This document shows, in pieces, positions 32,860 through 45,611 of a stretch of DNA of 64,000 nt; the first letter of the stretch is position 1, and each line of letters opens with the position of its first letter. The stretch spans positions 49,971,265-50,035,264 of the forward strand of contig CM042087.1 of NCBI GenBank assembly GCA_023512835.1, read 5' to 3'. Position numbers and translations under genes: made by a program. This DNA comes from Taxillus chinensis. Lineage: Eukaryota; Streptophyta; Magnoliopsida; Santalales; Loranthaceae. The notes below the pieces were generated by a model. That model was not told the origin of the DNA. It saw only the letters and a program-made list of their open reading frames with translations, and did no database searches.

Positions 32860-32930
32860 AAATAGGGGCCGGCCAAAAACCCAACCCTAGCTCTCTGTAT
32901 TTATTAAGGGTCCCATTCAAATTTTAATTA
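32860..32930 (-). promoter_or_regulatory. Promoter region of the DOMINO1-like gene with telo-box-like motif
   Basis: AACCCTA at 32883-32889 (plus strand) lies about 85 bp above the ATG. AATAAATAC (about 32897-32905) could serve as the TATA element. AAACCCTA boxes are frequent in plant genes for ribosome and nucleolar functions, which would suit DOMINO1. Inference only. Confidence 0.35.
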
Positions 32931-32939
32931 ATATATGGC

Positions 32940-33739
32940 CCATATCGAGATTTGGCATTCATTTTCTTTTTAATGTTTTTATTTTGCCTGTATTGATTTT
33001 CACGCACGAAAATCTACAAGGAATTGATTTTCATGCACGAAAATCTACAAGGAATTGATTTTCACAGGGAAAAACATGCCCTAATTAAAATATAATTAGG
33101 TTTAATTTTAATTAAAATTAAATTATTTTAGTTTTAAACGATATAATTTTGATTTAAATGATATAATTTTAATTAAAATTATATTATTTTAATAAAAAAA
33201 ATAAAATGCCTCCAATACAATTCTAAAAATAAAACTACAAGTAGCATTAGTCTTTTACAAACTAGTGAATTGATTTCTTAACAGGAATTAATTTCTTTGG
33301 TTTTTATTGTTTTTTTCTTTTTTTAAAAACTAGGTTAATGGTGTTTTTGGCTTGCAAATTTAAATATAATTTTAAGTTAAATTTTTTAAAATATAAATTA
33401 AATTTAAAATAATTTTTATAAAATTAAATTTTATTTAAAATATGTATTTGATTTCTACATATTGAAATTTTATTTTATTTATAAAAGTAAGTTTTGTGTT
33501 TTTTTTACTAGCAACACAAGATTTCAGCTATAAAATAATACTTTAGATTTAATTATTAAGTATTAAATAAATATTGACTTTTTATTAAATTATAAACAAT
33601 AACAACAATTAAATACTGCAAATAAATTATATATAAATTTAACCTGCATGTATCAACTTGGGTTAAAACATTTTATCGAGCCAACAAATAAGATCAACCT
33701 CTTACAACTTATTTTATATCTTTTAAGAAGACTTGAGAA
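32940..33739. other. AT-rich intergenic DNA
   Basis: Contains a short direct repeat at 32994-33062 (TTGATTTTCACGCACGAAAA then ATCTACAAGGAA, about 2.3 copies of ~32 bp). Otherwise only AT-rich sequence with no gene visible. Confidence 0.5.
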
Positions 33740-35035
33740 GAGCTTAATGTGTTATTGTGTTTTAGCTCAAATGTGAAGGTTCAACAATACCAATGTGAGC
33801 AAATGGTTACTATGAGTTTGTTAGTTGGCCTTCCCTCTAACTTTGAGATTGCTAAGTCACAATTCCTCTCTATCTCTTCTTTACATTAAAATTTTAGTTA
33901 GGTCCTCTGCATTAAAGATCCTCTACCAAGTCAACCCAATAATGCTTTAGTGAATTGATGACATACTTATGAGCCTAGACAATCATTTCATCATCTTGCA
34001 AGCTAAGGAGTAAGACCACTAGGATTTGAAACACGAGCGTATAACTCTAGAGGACTTGTGTATAATTATTGTAAGTTAGGCCATATAAAGCATGAATGTT
34101 GAAAGCTTCAATCCAAAATTTAGAAAGCTCCTTTAGCCCACCTTGCATCTAGTTTTGATACTTTAGCAACATCAGTTCATATCTTTGCAGATGAATTTGT
34201 TAAGTTTTCATAGTATCAAGAATCACTAAAGCTTTCATCTTCTTTTGTTACTGCTATTGATGATTCAGGTATTCTAACTATGTGCCTTCTTTCCTCATCT
34301 TCTAAATGAATCATTGATTCTATGCCACAGATCATATGGCAGGTAATTATAGTATATTTTCTAATTTCGAGTGTAACACTTCTCGATTTACTATTACCTT
34401 AGCTGATGAGTTATTGTCTTGTGTTAGTGGGTCTAGCACAATTACACCAACCTATCTCCTATTTTTTTCATTTGTTTTACATTTACCTAATCTCTCTTGT
34501 AATTTAATTTCAGTGAGCCATCTTCTTCGTCATCGCTGTTGCATTACCTTTTTTTCCTGATCATGGCTTATTTCAAAATTTTATGATGAAGAAGATTATT
34601 GATAAAAGACATGAATTTGGAACTTTTATATTTTTGATACCCCACTACCTTCATCTGCTATTTGCTTTGGTGTTATGTCTTATTTCGAGGAATATTGTAA
34701 GTTGGGTTACTTTCATTTCTTAATAAACTTTGTCCACAGTTTAGTCATGTGTCTTTTTTAAATTATAAGTCATGTCAGTATACAAAATACTATTACCTTA
34801 GTTTAAGTCCGAGAATCAATAAATGTGTTAGTGTTCCTTTTAAATTAGTTCATTCTGATGTTTGGGATTCTTGTTCTATTGTGTTTAAATCCGAATTTAA
34901 ATATTTTGTTACCTTTTTGGATGACTATTATTGTGTCACTTGGTTGTATTTAATGAAAAGTTATTTTTAACTATTCTTTATCTCTTATTCAGTCATGCCA
35001 TTTCAAGATGGAATATTAACACAGGAATTCTCATA
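33740..35035 (+). pseudogene. Ty1/copia gag-pro-integrase relic
   Basis: Recognisable pieces in order on the plus strand: a Gag segment (CEQMVTMSLLVGLPSNFEIA, about 33800-33855), a CCHC zinc knuckle (YCKLGHIKHEC, 34067-34100), the retropepsin region about ATDHMAGNYSIFSNF (from about 34325; the DSGAT part is mutated), LISVSHL before pre-integrase, and the start of the integrase core (VPFKLVHSDVW, YFVTFLDDYYCVTWLYLMK, 34828-34965). Stops and frame changes are frequent and RT is absent. It ends near 35035 without an LTR. Dead fragment lying upstream of, or in an intron of, the RINGv relic. Confidence 0.8.
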
Positions 35036-35496
35036 ATAGCATGTCTTCTTGAAACATAAAATTTTGACTCAATTTGGAATTTTGGTTTCTCAAGTCTAAT
35101 ATATGGAATTTTGTATTATTTAAGTGTTCGTTAGTTGCTATTATATGTTTTTTTCCCAAGTACTTTCTTAACTCGTCATGTGATGTTATTCTTCAGTTTT
35201 TGTGTCATTCTTTGATTTTGGCTTTTAGTGCTACTGAGACATAAAGGTTTCCATCTTGAGTAGTATCATTTCTTTTTAAAACTCAAAGTTTGTAATAAAT
35301 ATTTGTGTGGTATTTGAAGTTAACACTTTTTAATTGGTTTAGTTTTGCAGTTTGCCATAACTGGCAGCTAAAATGTGTGGCCAAAGCCTATAATAGCATT
35401 GATTTGAGTTTTGCATTTGCATTATTCATTTATGCTTGTTAAATATAAATGTATTTAAGTTAAGTTGATACTTAATTGATGCACTAATACCCTCAG
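35036..35496. other. Noncoding DNA between copia relic and RINGv relic
   Basis: No frame or repeat boundary recognised. It may be former intron of the RINGv gene. Confidence 0.4.
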
Positions 35497-36077
35497 CAAA
35501 TATCTAATTACACAACCTTATCAACCTGGTTACACTGCCCTAGCACCTCCACCACACTCTGAAGAAACTACCATTGATATTAGGCAAGACTACTTCGACA
35601 TGTTCACCTAGTATACTAATTTGACGAGTTCACCCAGTATTAAACCTTATGTAGGAATCATTTCTTTTTTACTCGTGTTAGAATAACTCTTACAATGAGG
35701 GGATCTAGATGTTACACATTAATCTATAATTGAAATTAGGAAAATTTCATTTCATTTCTAATTATATGAGAGTTACTAAAATTAACCTACAAATCTAATA
35801 TTTTGTAATTTTTTTAAATATTGTTGTTTTTCAGTGGAGCTTGGACATTTTATGGTACTCCTTTGGATTTACGTCTTCATATCAATTCTGGGAATGGCCA
35901 CGGTAGGGCGCCACTTTATGGATGCCAATGGTGCTGCTTTTTGTCCCTCTGAAGCTTTAATTGTAAGATAGTAATAAATTCATCTCATGAATATCGACAC
36001 ATTGATTATTAAATTTAATAATCAATAAAATGTGAAAGGGTTAAAACCCTTAAACTAATACCATTTGTGTGATAGTG

Positions 36078-39000
36078 TGTTGAGGACTTTGATTAGGATC
36101 CAACAACAATCTAGAGATGAATAATAGAATTTACCCAAACCCTAGCCCAAGCGATTCAAGTATTAAATTGGAAAAGCAAAAATAAGAATAAACCTCTAAT
36201 ATGAGAGTTTATAATTGATAAAATCACTCTTGAATACATAAATTGTCATAGATAAGGCCTATTTATAAGCATAAACAAAAACTATGAATTGAAAACTTAT
36301 TATAATAAGAAAACTAAGGTAAAATACTAATTTAACCTTAATTAATATAAACTATGAATTAAATATAAAAATAAAATAAAAGGAATGACTTCTAAATGAA
36401 GTATAAACTAAATAAGGAAAGAAAATAAAAGGAAAGACTAGTAACTTGATCAATAAGATAATTAATCTTCATCATTCTCCCTCTCTTTAAGATTACCTTT
36501 GTCATCAAGGGAAAATTTGGGGAAGTGCTCTTCTAACTTGACAGAACCACCCTAAGAAGCTTTCTGCCAATCTCCATCACGCACCACCAAGAAGCATTAA
36601 ACGCCACTAGTGTATGGTTCCTTGAACTTTTGAGCTTCATGTTGGTGTTCCTCCTTAGGTGGCAAAGATGCCAAAGTTCTTTTTTTTCCATCCACTTTAA
36701 AATCCATTGTCATGGTGTTATAATCAATAAAAACCTTACCGATTCCTTTTAACCAAGTGGTGCCTAGAACCACATCAACTCCCACCATAGAGAACATATG
36801 CAAATTAGCAGTGATCCTAACTCCTTGGGCATTTATCTTTGTATTCTGATCTATTTTCTCACATTTTAATTTTTCTCCGCTAGTCACTCTTACCACAAAA
36901 GGTTCTAGGGCAGAACCTTCTATTCCAACCTTTTTCATGATATCAGTGCTGATGAAATTGTAAGTAGAACCAGAATCTACAAGCAACGAAACTTCATGAG
37001 TTGCAATCCATGTCATGAGCCTTATAGTAGCTAGCTTTGATTTCCCTGACATGGCGTCAAAAGATAACTCAGCGTCGCAAGTATCTTTTTCAACTTTAGC
37101 CAACCTCAATTCACCACCATCACTGATATTGTCTTCATCGACTGAGCCAAAATTGTCGATCAAAAACACCTTCCCAGTGCGACACCGATGGCCCTTGTCC
37201 CACTTCTCATCATATTTGAAACAGAGACCCTTCTTAGCTTTCTCATTAACCCCTTCATATGAAAGTATTTGACTTTTTTTGTCGTCCCTCTTGGATCCAC
37301 CTTCATTGGGCGGCTTTGCTACTTGTGTCTCCGGAATCCTTCTTAGCAAACTTCTTTTCACTATGGTAACTCCCCTCCAAAACTTCCGCTATCCTCATGG
37401 CCTCAGCTAGCCGTTGAGGTTGCTTCAGTTTTAGTTCTCGTGCTATCCACCACTTTAGCCCCTCGATGGATGTCCCTAGTAGTGACTCTTCAGACCAACC
37501 TCGAACAAGGATTTGGAGTCGACGAAATTCCTCCACATAGCCAACTATCTTTCCATCCTGCTTTAACTTAGCCAGTTGTCCATGGTGGTTGACAACTAGA
37601 GAGGGCCCTCACTGAATTAGGAACTCTCGCCGCACGAATGCCGTCCACCCCATTCATCGTTTATCTTGTTCATATTGGGCTTTGATCCAATGCCACCAGC
37701 TGTTGGCCTTTGTATCCAAATACATGCAGGCCACTACAACTCGATCGTCTCTGGATAACCCAAAAACTCGAAAGTAGTGAGCTGCTTTGTCCAGCCACTC
37801 ATATAGATCGCCTCCCTTAAAGTGCAAAAACTCGATCTTTGGCTTCCTTGGCCCCCATTCACGGTACCTATCGCCATTAGAATCATCAGCGTTGTGCCTC
37901 TGTCGCCTTTGATGTTTGAAGATTGGTCATCGTCTATGGTTTGTTCTATTTGACATCCATCAGATTCGTAGCCGTTGATGTTCTTTCCACCGATAGGATC
38001 ATCATGCACCCACCGCTCAACAACTATCATACCTTGCTCCATATGACCACCACGCCTAAACCAGCTATGATAAGGATTGTCTGCAGCATCCGATGAATCA
38101 TCAGCCTCCTTTGCAGACCGTCATGATCTACGATTGTCACCATGAGTTCGCCTTCCTCCGACTGGTTCTTTGCCTTTGCTGGCAGTGAAAAGATGGTTAA
38201 TGAGAACGAGCCATCTCCGCCATTGCCGTCGAAAGCTCTGTAACAGAATGCTCCAGGGCTTCGAATCGCTATTTGTTTATCTTTGTCGCCTCCTAATCGA
38301 GAGGATTTATACCCCCCTTTTAAGACCATTCCAGGTACATTTTTATACTCTTTTGCTTTATTTATTATCCAAATGAGTTACATTATCACATTTTCATGCC
38401 CTAACTTAGAAAAGATGATTTCTTGTAGTTTTTATGGTATTGTTGCTATATTTTGACATGAATTCAAAAATCAAAGAAGAATTCACCAGATCATCAGAAG
38501 GAAGATAGAATCTCAAAGACCTAAAGATCTGGACGACCAAATTTCAAGTTGGTTGGATAAAGGTCAGGTGAAGCCCAAATTACACAATTGGAGTCTTTGA
38601 GCCTCACCGAAAATACTTTTCTTCTGGTCGAATGAAATCCGAGGTGGTTTGATGATTGGTCGGGTGAAGGTCGGGTGAAGCTCATTTGTGCATATATGGA
38701 GTTTACAAGCCTTAACGAAGAAAATATCCTTTTGGTCGAGTAAAATCCAAGGTGATCTAGTGATGGTTGGGGTCAAGTGAAACCTTCTTTACCTGACCAA
38801 GCCCAAATTTCATCGTTGGAATTCTCATTTTGGCAACTCACTTATTCCTTTCTAGACTAAAGTCATTTGAACAAAGGACAAACACTAAACACTCAAGTCA
38901 AAGGAAAATTAATAGAAGAAATTCAAATTCAAAATTGATGCTTTGCATTGGGACTGAAGTCTTTAAGGATTTAAGAGAGGGTCTATGGCCAATATTTAAT

Positions 39001-40486
39001 CTCTTTTCAAATTCAAAAGCAAGGAGTTACAAGAGATTAAATAAGGGGTGTTTATTCGGAGAACTATGAGAAATAATGGGAAATTCAAAATTTAAAAATT
39101 CAAATTCAGCTTGGGAGGCTATAAAAAGGCATCAAATCCTCCATTGTAAGGCATCCAATTATCATTCAATTTTTTACCATTCTATTTCTACAATTTCATC
39201 ATCATCTAGAGCAGAGAAAGTGAGATTGAAGAAGGTTTGTGTATCTCTTGGAGCTTGAAGGCAATCTGTTTGAAAAATAAGATCAATATTGAAATTTCTT
39301 GGTCAAAATAAGCAAGCAATCCTTTTGGTATTCTTATTCTATATATTGTAATTCTATTATTTTTAATCAAACTATAGAAGCTTCTTGATTGGGCTTAGGA
39401 TGGAGTTTGATGTAATAAATTAATTCATAATGTTTTAGTTTAATATTTTTCACTTTATGATTGTTTATTGAATATCTTGGGATAAAATATAAAATGGACT
39501 TGATCACTTCATTTTATCATCATAGGTATTTATGTGAAGGATTGAAAAATAAATCATAATTGCTGGAAAATACAAGATAATCAAACTAGAGGTTGCATAA
39601 TTTGTGAAAGCCAGTGTAAAACCTAGGATACTAAGTTAAGAGTGGGTGTGATGCTAGTTATAGACTTTAATGGGTCACTTGTCCCCCATGTGAGGGTATA
39701 CACACGAATTATGGCACTTGAAAAAGGTTAATTTATCCATTAAAGGTTGGGTATTAAATATTATCACAATAAAAGAATTAGATTAAACTAAGATATAATC
39801 TTTGGAGAAATACATCAAACGAAATCTTAACTCCAATTACCTTTATCAATTGAACTTATCTCTACTTTAAAAAACATTTTTCCATCTCTCACATCCATTC
39901 AATCAAATTATTTAAATTCAGTTTTATTTTGCTATTGTTCGAATAAAAAAAATCTTTATAAGCTAGTTAAAATTTTCAATTTCTTCATCCTTCCCTTGGG
40001 TTTGATATCTGAACTTCAAAATCCACTTCATTATTTGTCACAATTTGTACATTTGTAAATTGTCAATCAGTTCCTCTATCATCTCGATGAAGAACGCAAA
40101 AGAAGTTTAAAAAATCTTGATGAGGATCTCTCAATGAAAGCACCAAATTATTGAGGACCTTGATTAGGATCCAACAACAATCTAGAGATGAATAACAAAA
40201 TTTATCCAAACCTTAGCCCAAGCGATTCAAGTATTAAACTGGAAAAGCCAAAATAAGAATAAACCTCTAATATGAGAGTTTATAATTGATAAAATCACTC
40301 TTAAATACATAAATTGTCATAGACAAGGCCTATTTATAGGCATAGACAAAAACTATGAATTGAAAACCTATTATAATAAGAAAATTAAGGTAAAATACTA
40401 ATTCTAGATGAAGTATAAATTAAATAAGGAAAGAAGAGAAAAGGAAATACTAGTAACTTGATCAACAAAATAATTAATCTTCATCA
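36078..40486 (-). mobile_element. Non-autonomous gypsy element (gag-pro only) inside the RINGv intron
   Basis: LTRs are 36078-36474 (TGTTGAGGAC...CTTCATCA) and 40149-40486. The second lacks about 60 bp of internal AT-rich sequence and has lost the TG end (TATTGAGG). Flanks are TAGTG and TAATG, a TSD with one mismatch. A PPT (minus AAAGAGAGGGAGAA) adjoins the left LTR and a PBS-like TTTGGTGCTTTCATTGAG the right one, so it is minus-strand. Only gag and protease are encoded; RT, RNase H and integrase are absent from the 3.7-kb interior. The part 38340-40148 has no coding sequence but contains a TATAAAAAGG promoter-like site at 39120. It must have used proteins of another element. Several differences between the LTRs make it an old insertion. 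Confidence 0.85.
36597..38329 (-). pseudogene. Gypsy Gag-protease of the non-autonomous element, frameshifted
   Basis: Gag blocks on the minus strand are WGPRKPKIEFLHFKGGDLYE and VEEFRRLQILVRGWSEESLL (about 37500-37860), with LKLKQPQRLAEAMRIAEVL before a zinc-knuckle-like GLCFKYDEKWDKGHRC, in which one knuckle Cys has become Tyr. Protease follows: SLLVDSGSTYNFIST (about 36945-36990) and VDVVLGTTWLKGIGKV. The frame ends at 36597 after KFKEPYTSGV where related polyproteins continue into RT. Three or more frame breaks lie in gag. The pattern fits a chromovirus-type Gag-Pro (Reina-like), lineage uncertain. Confidence 0.75.
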
Positions 40487-41958
40487 TAATGTAATAATGT
40501 TTTCTTAATGTTGTTCCTTAGCCTTTAGTTATTTAGATTACTAATTAACAAGTAGATAATTTTCATGTATAAATTCTGTGGACATTTTGGTGACTTATTT
40601 TACCTTGTGATGAGGCAAACTTTGATGTAACAGTAGAATTACTGTCTTTGACCTAAAGGTTACGAACTCAATTTGCCGATAAGTTTATTATAATTAAATT
40701 AATTATGAGAAAAGTTACATTTATTTTAGCATGTATGGCCCGATCCTTTTTTGGGTCACGGGAGCTTTGTGTACCGGATTTATCCTTTTTTTCTAATGTC
40801 AGACTAGTTCATTAGCCCTAGGTGCCCTTCAACTCAATTCTTAGACTACCTTACAATTTAATATGGTTGTGCCTGATTTGTTATTGTGTTTTGTGGCAGT
40901 TAATGGCACTTCTAGTTCTGCGGCTAAGCATTCATAGTGGTGATGTGGATGATGACATTTCTACCTTTTTCTCTGTCAGTAAATTATGTGTATCTAATAT
41001 AACTTTGTATAATAATATTTAACTTCTATTGAAACATAATTTAATGTTTGATCATTGACCGTTAACAGCTTTTCTTGCTACGGGCTGCTGGTTTTCTTCT
41101 CCCTTGCTACATTAGGGCATGGGCAATTAGTATATTGCAGCGACGAAGGCAGCAACAGGTCAGAGGCCTTCTCTTTGAAGTTACCGCCTTAGCAAAAAAC
41201 AAAATCTGTTGAATAAATGTGCACATTTTAGTTTTTTCTTTGATTATGAAACGTTACTAGACATCTGCTTCTTAATTTATTGTTGAATTTATTCAAAATA
41301 TCTTAGTCCTTGTCTCAAATTTGTTTTTGGAACAGGATTTAAGAAATACTCATTATCGTAACTTAATGCTCCATATGTTTTCTTATTTTGTATTTAATTA
41401 TTATCTAATTGTTAGCTTCACAAATTAAATTTTCCTGGGAAAAAGTTATTACTCAATTCAATGAAGGCCAGTATTGGAAACAAATAGGACGTACCTTGTG
41501 CGGAAGCTGCATGCTGTGGGGTCTAGAGAAGAGGAATATTTAGGCAGCTTTCATCTTATTTGTTTTTTTAATTTTTTAATTATTTTTGCAGAGAGGCTGA
41601 TTTGAACTGCGACCAATACCGCACGATGAAGCGACTCCACAAATGCGCTACGCCTATCCTTCCAATATTTAAAACACATGCACAGAAAATATATAAAATT
41701 AGTAATTGAACAATTATTTTTAGGACAAATAAAAAAGGAAACGACGAAACGTAGACTAACAATCATGGTGGGAAAGGACGGAGGGTCAATTTTATATTCT
41801 TGATAATGAAGTTCTACAATTGTGCTGAATCAGGAAGCAGCAGCTCTCGCTGCAACTGAAGTTGCATTTATGCTGGAGGCTCGAGAACGTGGGGGGAGCG
41901 CAGGCACACAATTGCACCAGGACCTGCTCTGAGCCCCCATCAAAAGTCACATCAATGA

Positions 41959-43010
41959 CATGTTACTGCTCTTTTGATTTGCGTATGACTGGAAATTGAG
42001 TTTCGAGTGATGAAGCACACATGTCAGTATGTTTGTATCATTGATGATGGCAGTAAATATGGTGACTCCTGATTTGTATGTACCCAGGCCTCTGGACATG
42101 CATGACACTCGTTAGTGGCCAATCTTATGTATCCGTTGAAAAAAACATGGTAATATGTGTTTCGATAATTGTAATTATATATGTTTATTCGATAATTGTC
42201 TTGGGTGGGCTGGTGAGTTTGATGCCGTACTTTATATTAGAGGCAATTCATTATGAAAGAAATCAAGTCCCTCCATATTTATTATTGATGCCGGCACTTC
42301 ATATTGGATGTAAATGAATGAGGCTGCGAATGATGGTCTTTGAAAGCTACATCTCAGGGTTCTCTTTTGCTTTAAATCGTGCCTAAAGGTAGAGGTTTAT
42401 ATTAGAGCATCTCTAAGCCACTGTGGGCTTGGTCATGGATTGAACCACATTTCCGTTAGACTAAGATGCACTTCTTTGGTACTTGAATGGGACCTAGGGC
42501 CGCAAAATTTAAAGGCAAATAGTTGAAGAATAAAGGGTGCCCAACTCCGGACAAAGAATCAGTACTCAATAAACAAAGTTGCCTGGAGAAAATAGCTCTT
42601 TACTCTCAAGTCATTTGTCATATAACCAGTTTATTTTTATTTTTTGGGAGATTTCCTCCCTCACTCAACTAATTTTTTATAAAGACATCTTGATGCTGCA
42701 GTGAGTACACGTTAGCAAGGTTGTATAATGTGACTGGTCTCCCAGATATGCAAGTCAAGTTACTTGGATATTGGGTTGGTCTATATATGTTTTTGGTAGT
42801 AAAAGAGCAAGTTCGGTATGGTTGTCCAGATATATAAAAATAAAAATAAAAATACTTGGCTTCCCAAGGATGGTGTACCAGCTGAACATTTTATTCAAAC
42901 CTGTCAGAAAAGAGCCTTCTAAAACAACATTCTGTCTGTATGGGAATGAACCCAAAAACTCGTCTGGATTTCCTGGGACCCACCCTCCCCTTCTTTAAGC
43001 TTTTGGTCTC
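41959..43010. other. Intergenic DNA between RINGv relic and CLE gene
   Basis: No gene seen. TTAGAGCATCTCTAAGCC at 42404 resembles a TIR-element end but no partner was found. Confidence 0.45.
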
Positions 43011-43016
43011 CAAATC

Positions 43017-43026
43017 CCATAAAAGA
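43017..43026 (+). promoter_or_regulatory. Candidate TATA box of the CLE gene
   Basis: CCCATAAAAGATATG lies about 95 bp before the start codon, which would place transcription start near 43050 and give a short leader. Confidence 0.4.
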
Positions 43027-43116
43027 TATGAATGACCCGCAGGCTATTGTATTTGTATTCCTTCACACTCATTCTATCCATTACATTAATCTTCTTGTCC
43101 CCTGCAGTTGAGAGAC

Positions 43117-43386
43117 ATGGGTTTTTCTGTTCGTAGGGTAATCCTAATCCTATTTTTTATTGGGTTTATATCAGCTCGGCCAGATAGGGCTTCTGAGCTG
43201 AAAAGCCCGGACTTTGCTACAAGATCAGGTACTGGGCATCTGCCATTTTTTAAAAATTCTAAGGCCATAGAGGACCTTAGGCCTCTGTCCACTCTTGCCC
43301 CTTCTCCTTCGACAGTGTTTGATCCTGAGCAAGTGAGTAGGCACCGAGTTCGAAGAGGATCGGACCCCATCCACAACAAGTGTTGA
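43117..43386 (+). CDS. CLE45-type CLE peptide precursor (89 aa)
   Basis: A single-exon gene from ATG 43117 to TGA 43386. The upstream in-frame extension has only a TTG. Residues 1-20 (MGFSVRRVILILFFIGFISA) are a signal peptide with an N-terminal basic patch and hydrophobic core. A variable middle region follows, and the CLE dodecapeptide HRVRRGSDPIHN occupies residues 76-87, followed by KC and the stop. In CLE genes this motif at the C-terminus is cut out, usually modified, secreted, and recognised by leucine-rich receptor kinases. Arabidopsis CLE45 has RRVRRGSDPIHN, differing at one position. CLE45 is known to act in root protophloem through BAM3 and in pollen-tube growth. Length and layout are normal for the family, and the frame is intact. 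Orthology to CLE45 is inferred from the motif; receptor and expression are unknown here. Confidence 0.93.
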   Translation: MGFSVRRVILILFFIGFISARPDRASELKSPDFATRSGTGHLPFFKNSKAIEDLRPLSTLAPSPSTVFDPEQVSRHRVRRGSDPIHNKC

Positions 43387-45611
43387 TTCTGATGCTGTTT
43401 CCTTCAATCAATGGGCTAAGAACTTTTGGGGTGGCTTGGGAGAGCAAGCAGGCTAGCTAGTAGTATCAGAGCAGCAGACAGAAGGAAGAGCAGAGTGAAC
43501 ATCACCATGTGGGTGGTTTGGGTGTGTCTTTACTTTGATTTGTCTTAGTCTGTGGTTTTTTTTTTCCCTTCAGCAGAGGAGAACAGAAAAAGAATAGCTG
43601 TTTTCTTTTGCTCCAACAGAGAAGAATGAAAAAACAAAAAATGGCTGCGAGGCTGCATCATTCCTCTGTTTTGTATAAACATAGATACCCGGAAAAGTTT
43701 TACAGTTACCGGTGAAGGCACTGATATATATGCAGTTTATAGTTTGTTTTCTAGTATCCTGGGTAAAAATTTTGTTTTCTTTCCAAATCTATGATGTCAA
43801 TGGTGCGTGGGCACTCAATCCTCTCGTAGTACTAAAAGAAGAAGAAAAATGCTGGGAACCACCAATATTGCACATAGCGCCATGTTTGAAAATTTAAACA
43901 TAAATTAGGGTGCAAAAATTTACCAAAAAAAAAAACAAAAAACAAAAATCTAAGCCTAAGTTCATATCTCAAGGAATAAATACCTGTAGTGTATTTTGAA
44001 GTGGGTTTTACCGATTAAGGCTTTGTGGTTGAGATACTTTGGAGGATCGCATCAAACAGTTTTCCACAAGAATGGGCAAAATTTATATATAAATAGAGAG
44101 ATTGTGTGTGTTTTACGATATAATGAGACTGCGATCTCCCACTAATTGTTGTCGTCACTCCTCCAGCGCTGCGACTCCCTCTCCTTGGCCCAGTAACCAT
44201 CGGATGAAAAAATAACCTCTCCTCTCTCAGTCGCCACTCTTCTCCCTTAGCCGCCGCCCCGCCGCCGCCGCTACTCTTCTTCCTCTTCTCTCTCAGCCGC
44301 TCGGCAGGGGAGAGCGGTGCTTGAGATTATGAAATATGATCATTCAAAATGACCCTTAAAAAGTAACAAACATAAAATCAAAACTACCCTTTACTTTTTA
44401 ATTATTATTAAAAATGTATTAACTTCGAATTTATTTTTAATGTTTTGCCAAAAAAAATTCTTAAAACCACTTTTTTAGAATAAAAATTTAAAAACAAAAA
44501 ATAAGATAAACACTAAAAAACATTAGATGAGGCAAAGCTGAATATTTGTGGTCATCTAATGTTGACTAACTCCAAATATTATATCATTTAGATGTGCAAG
44601 GGAATCCCTAATAGCCTTAGTTAAATCAAAAGATAAAATTAAATTTAGCTTAAACTTTAAAATTTTTCTCTCGTCTAGTTATAACATTAGTTATATTTAA
44701 CTTCAGCAAAAAAATTATGCTAAATTTGACTAAAATTATAGCTTTAGCTAATGCTATCACATCATTCTTTTATCATAAAATTTCAATTTGTGTTTCACTC
44801 TAAATACACAACATTAAAGAGGAGAGAGTTTATTTTGAAGATAAATTAAGAAACAATTATTTAATCAATTAAAATTAGCTAAGAATATTAGAGTTATTCT
44901 TAGCTAAAGGTATATCTAGCAAACTAAATATAAACTTAACTAAAAAAATTTACCTAATACTATTAAAGATGCTCTAACATTTAAAAAAAATAAGAAAACA
45001 TTTAACATAGTAGACAACCTATGTGACCTTAGCTAGAAATTTTGAAGGTATATATGAATCACAATTTAGACTAGAAGACACTAAAAGTCAGGACCAAAAT
45101 TTCTAGTGTATGCCATTAGACTAGAAAATGACATAAGCACATCATATGATAAAACTTTCACCATAAAATATCAAGATCAACACTAGGAGACAAACGATAC
45201 CGTTTAGGCAATAGAAATCCCATAAATTAATTTTTGATGAATAATATACCTAATTTCACATAAAGTGTTTCAAATGAACTTTATAATAAATCAAAGTCAA
45301 GGAAAAACTCATCAACGTTTGATGGTTGGAAGGATTAAATAATTTGACAGTTTCAATTTGATCGAATTATTATGAGAAATGAATTTAGGGTTATAACCAT
45401 TGGGGCAAAACCTATATAAATCAAACAATGGATCAAATAGCTTGAATAACACTATTTGAGTATAACAATGAATATAGAAGATGTATGAATCGATCAACGA
45501 AATACAAATGAATCAAAGAGTATAAGTGATGTCAATTTCTGACTATAAGAAGTAAAACAATATAGTTTGAAGATATACTACGAAGAAGAGGATTCATTTG
45601 TCTTCGTTAAG
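43387..45611. other. CLE 3' flank and AT-rich intergenic DNA
   Basis: No further gene recognised. A C-rich block (GCCGCCGCCGCTACTC) is at about 44240-44310. A MITE-like segment about 44590-44980 carries repeated TTAGCTAA/TTTAGCT motifs and ends AAGATGCTCTAA at 44975, resembling the TIR of the element at 19161 in inverse orientation, but its left end is not clear. Confidence 0.4.

Larger units (their letters stand above)
35497..41958 (+). pseudogene. RINGv (MARCH-like) / DUF3675 membrane E3 ligase relic, 5' truncated
   Basis: Five exon-like blocks follow the family order: A about 35497-35590 (YQPGYTALAPPPHSEETTID), B 35835-35962 (GAWTFYGTPLDLR, then in another frame RHFMDANGAAFCPSEALI), C 40900-40974 (LMALLVLRLSIHSGDVDDDI), D 41069-41158 (LFLLRAAGFLLPCYIRAWAI and LQRRRQQQ), E from 41834 (EAAALAATEVAFMLEARERG). 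Introns B-C, C-D and D-E have GT-AG ends and phase 0. C and D are the two hydrophobic segments of the DUF3675 part. In the family an N-terminal C4HC3 RING recruits E2 enzymes, but no RING was found in the window. Exon B holds a frameshift. E seems shifted before its end, since family-like TIAPGPALSPHQ reads in another frame and stops at 41956-41958. A pseudogene is most likely, or a gene with assembly errors whose RING exons are missing. Confidence 0.65.

Noticed and set aside
43108..43116. Upstream start for the CLE gene adding three residues
   Set aside because: The codon is TTG; the ATG at 43117 gives a normal signal peptide.
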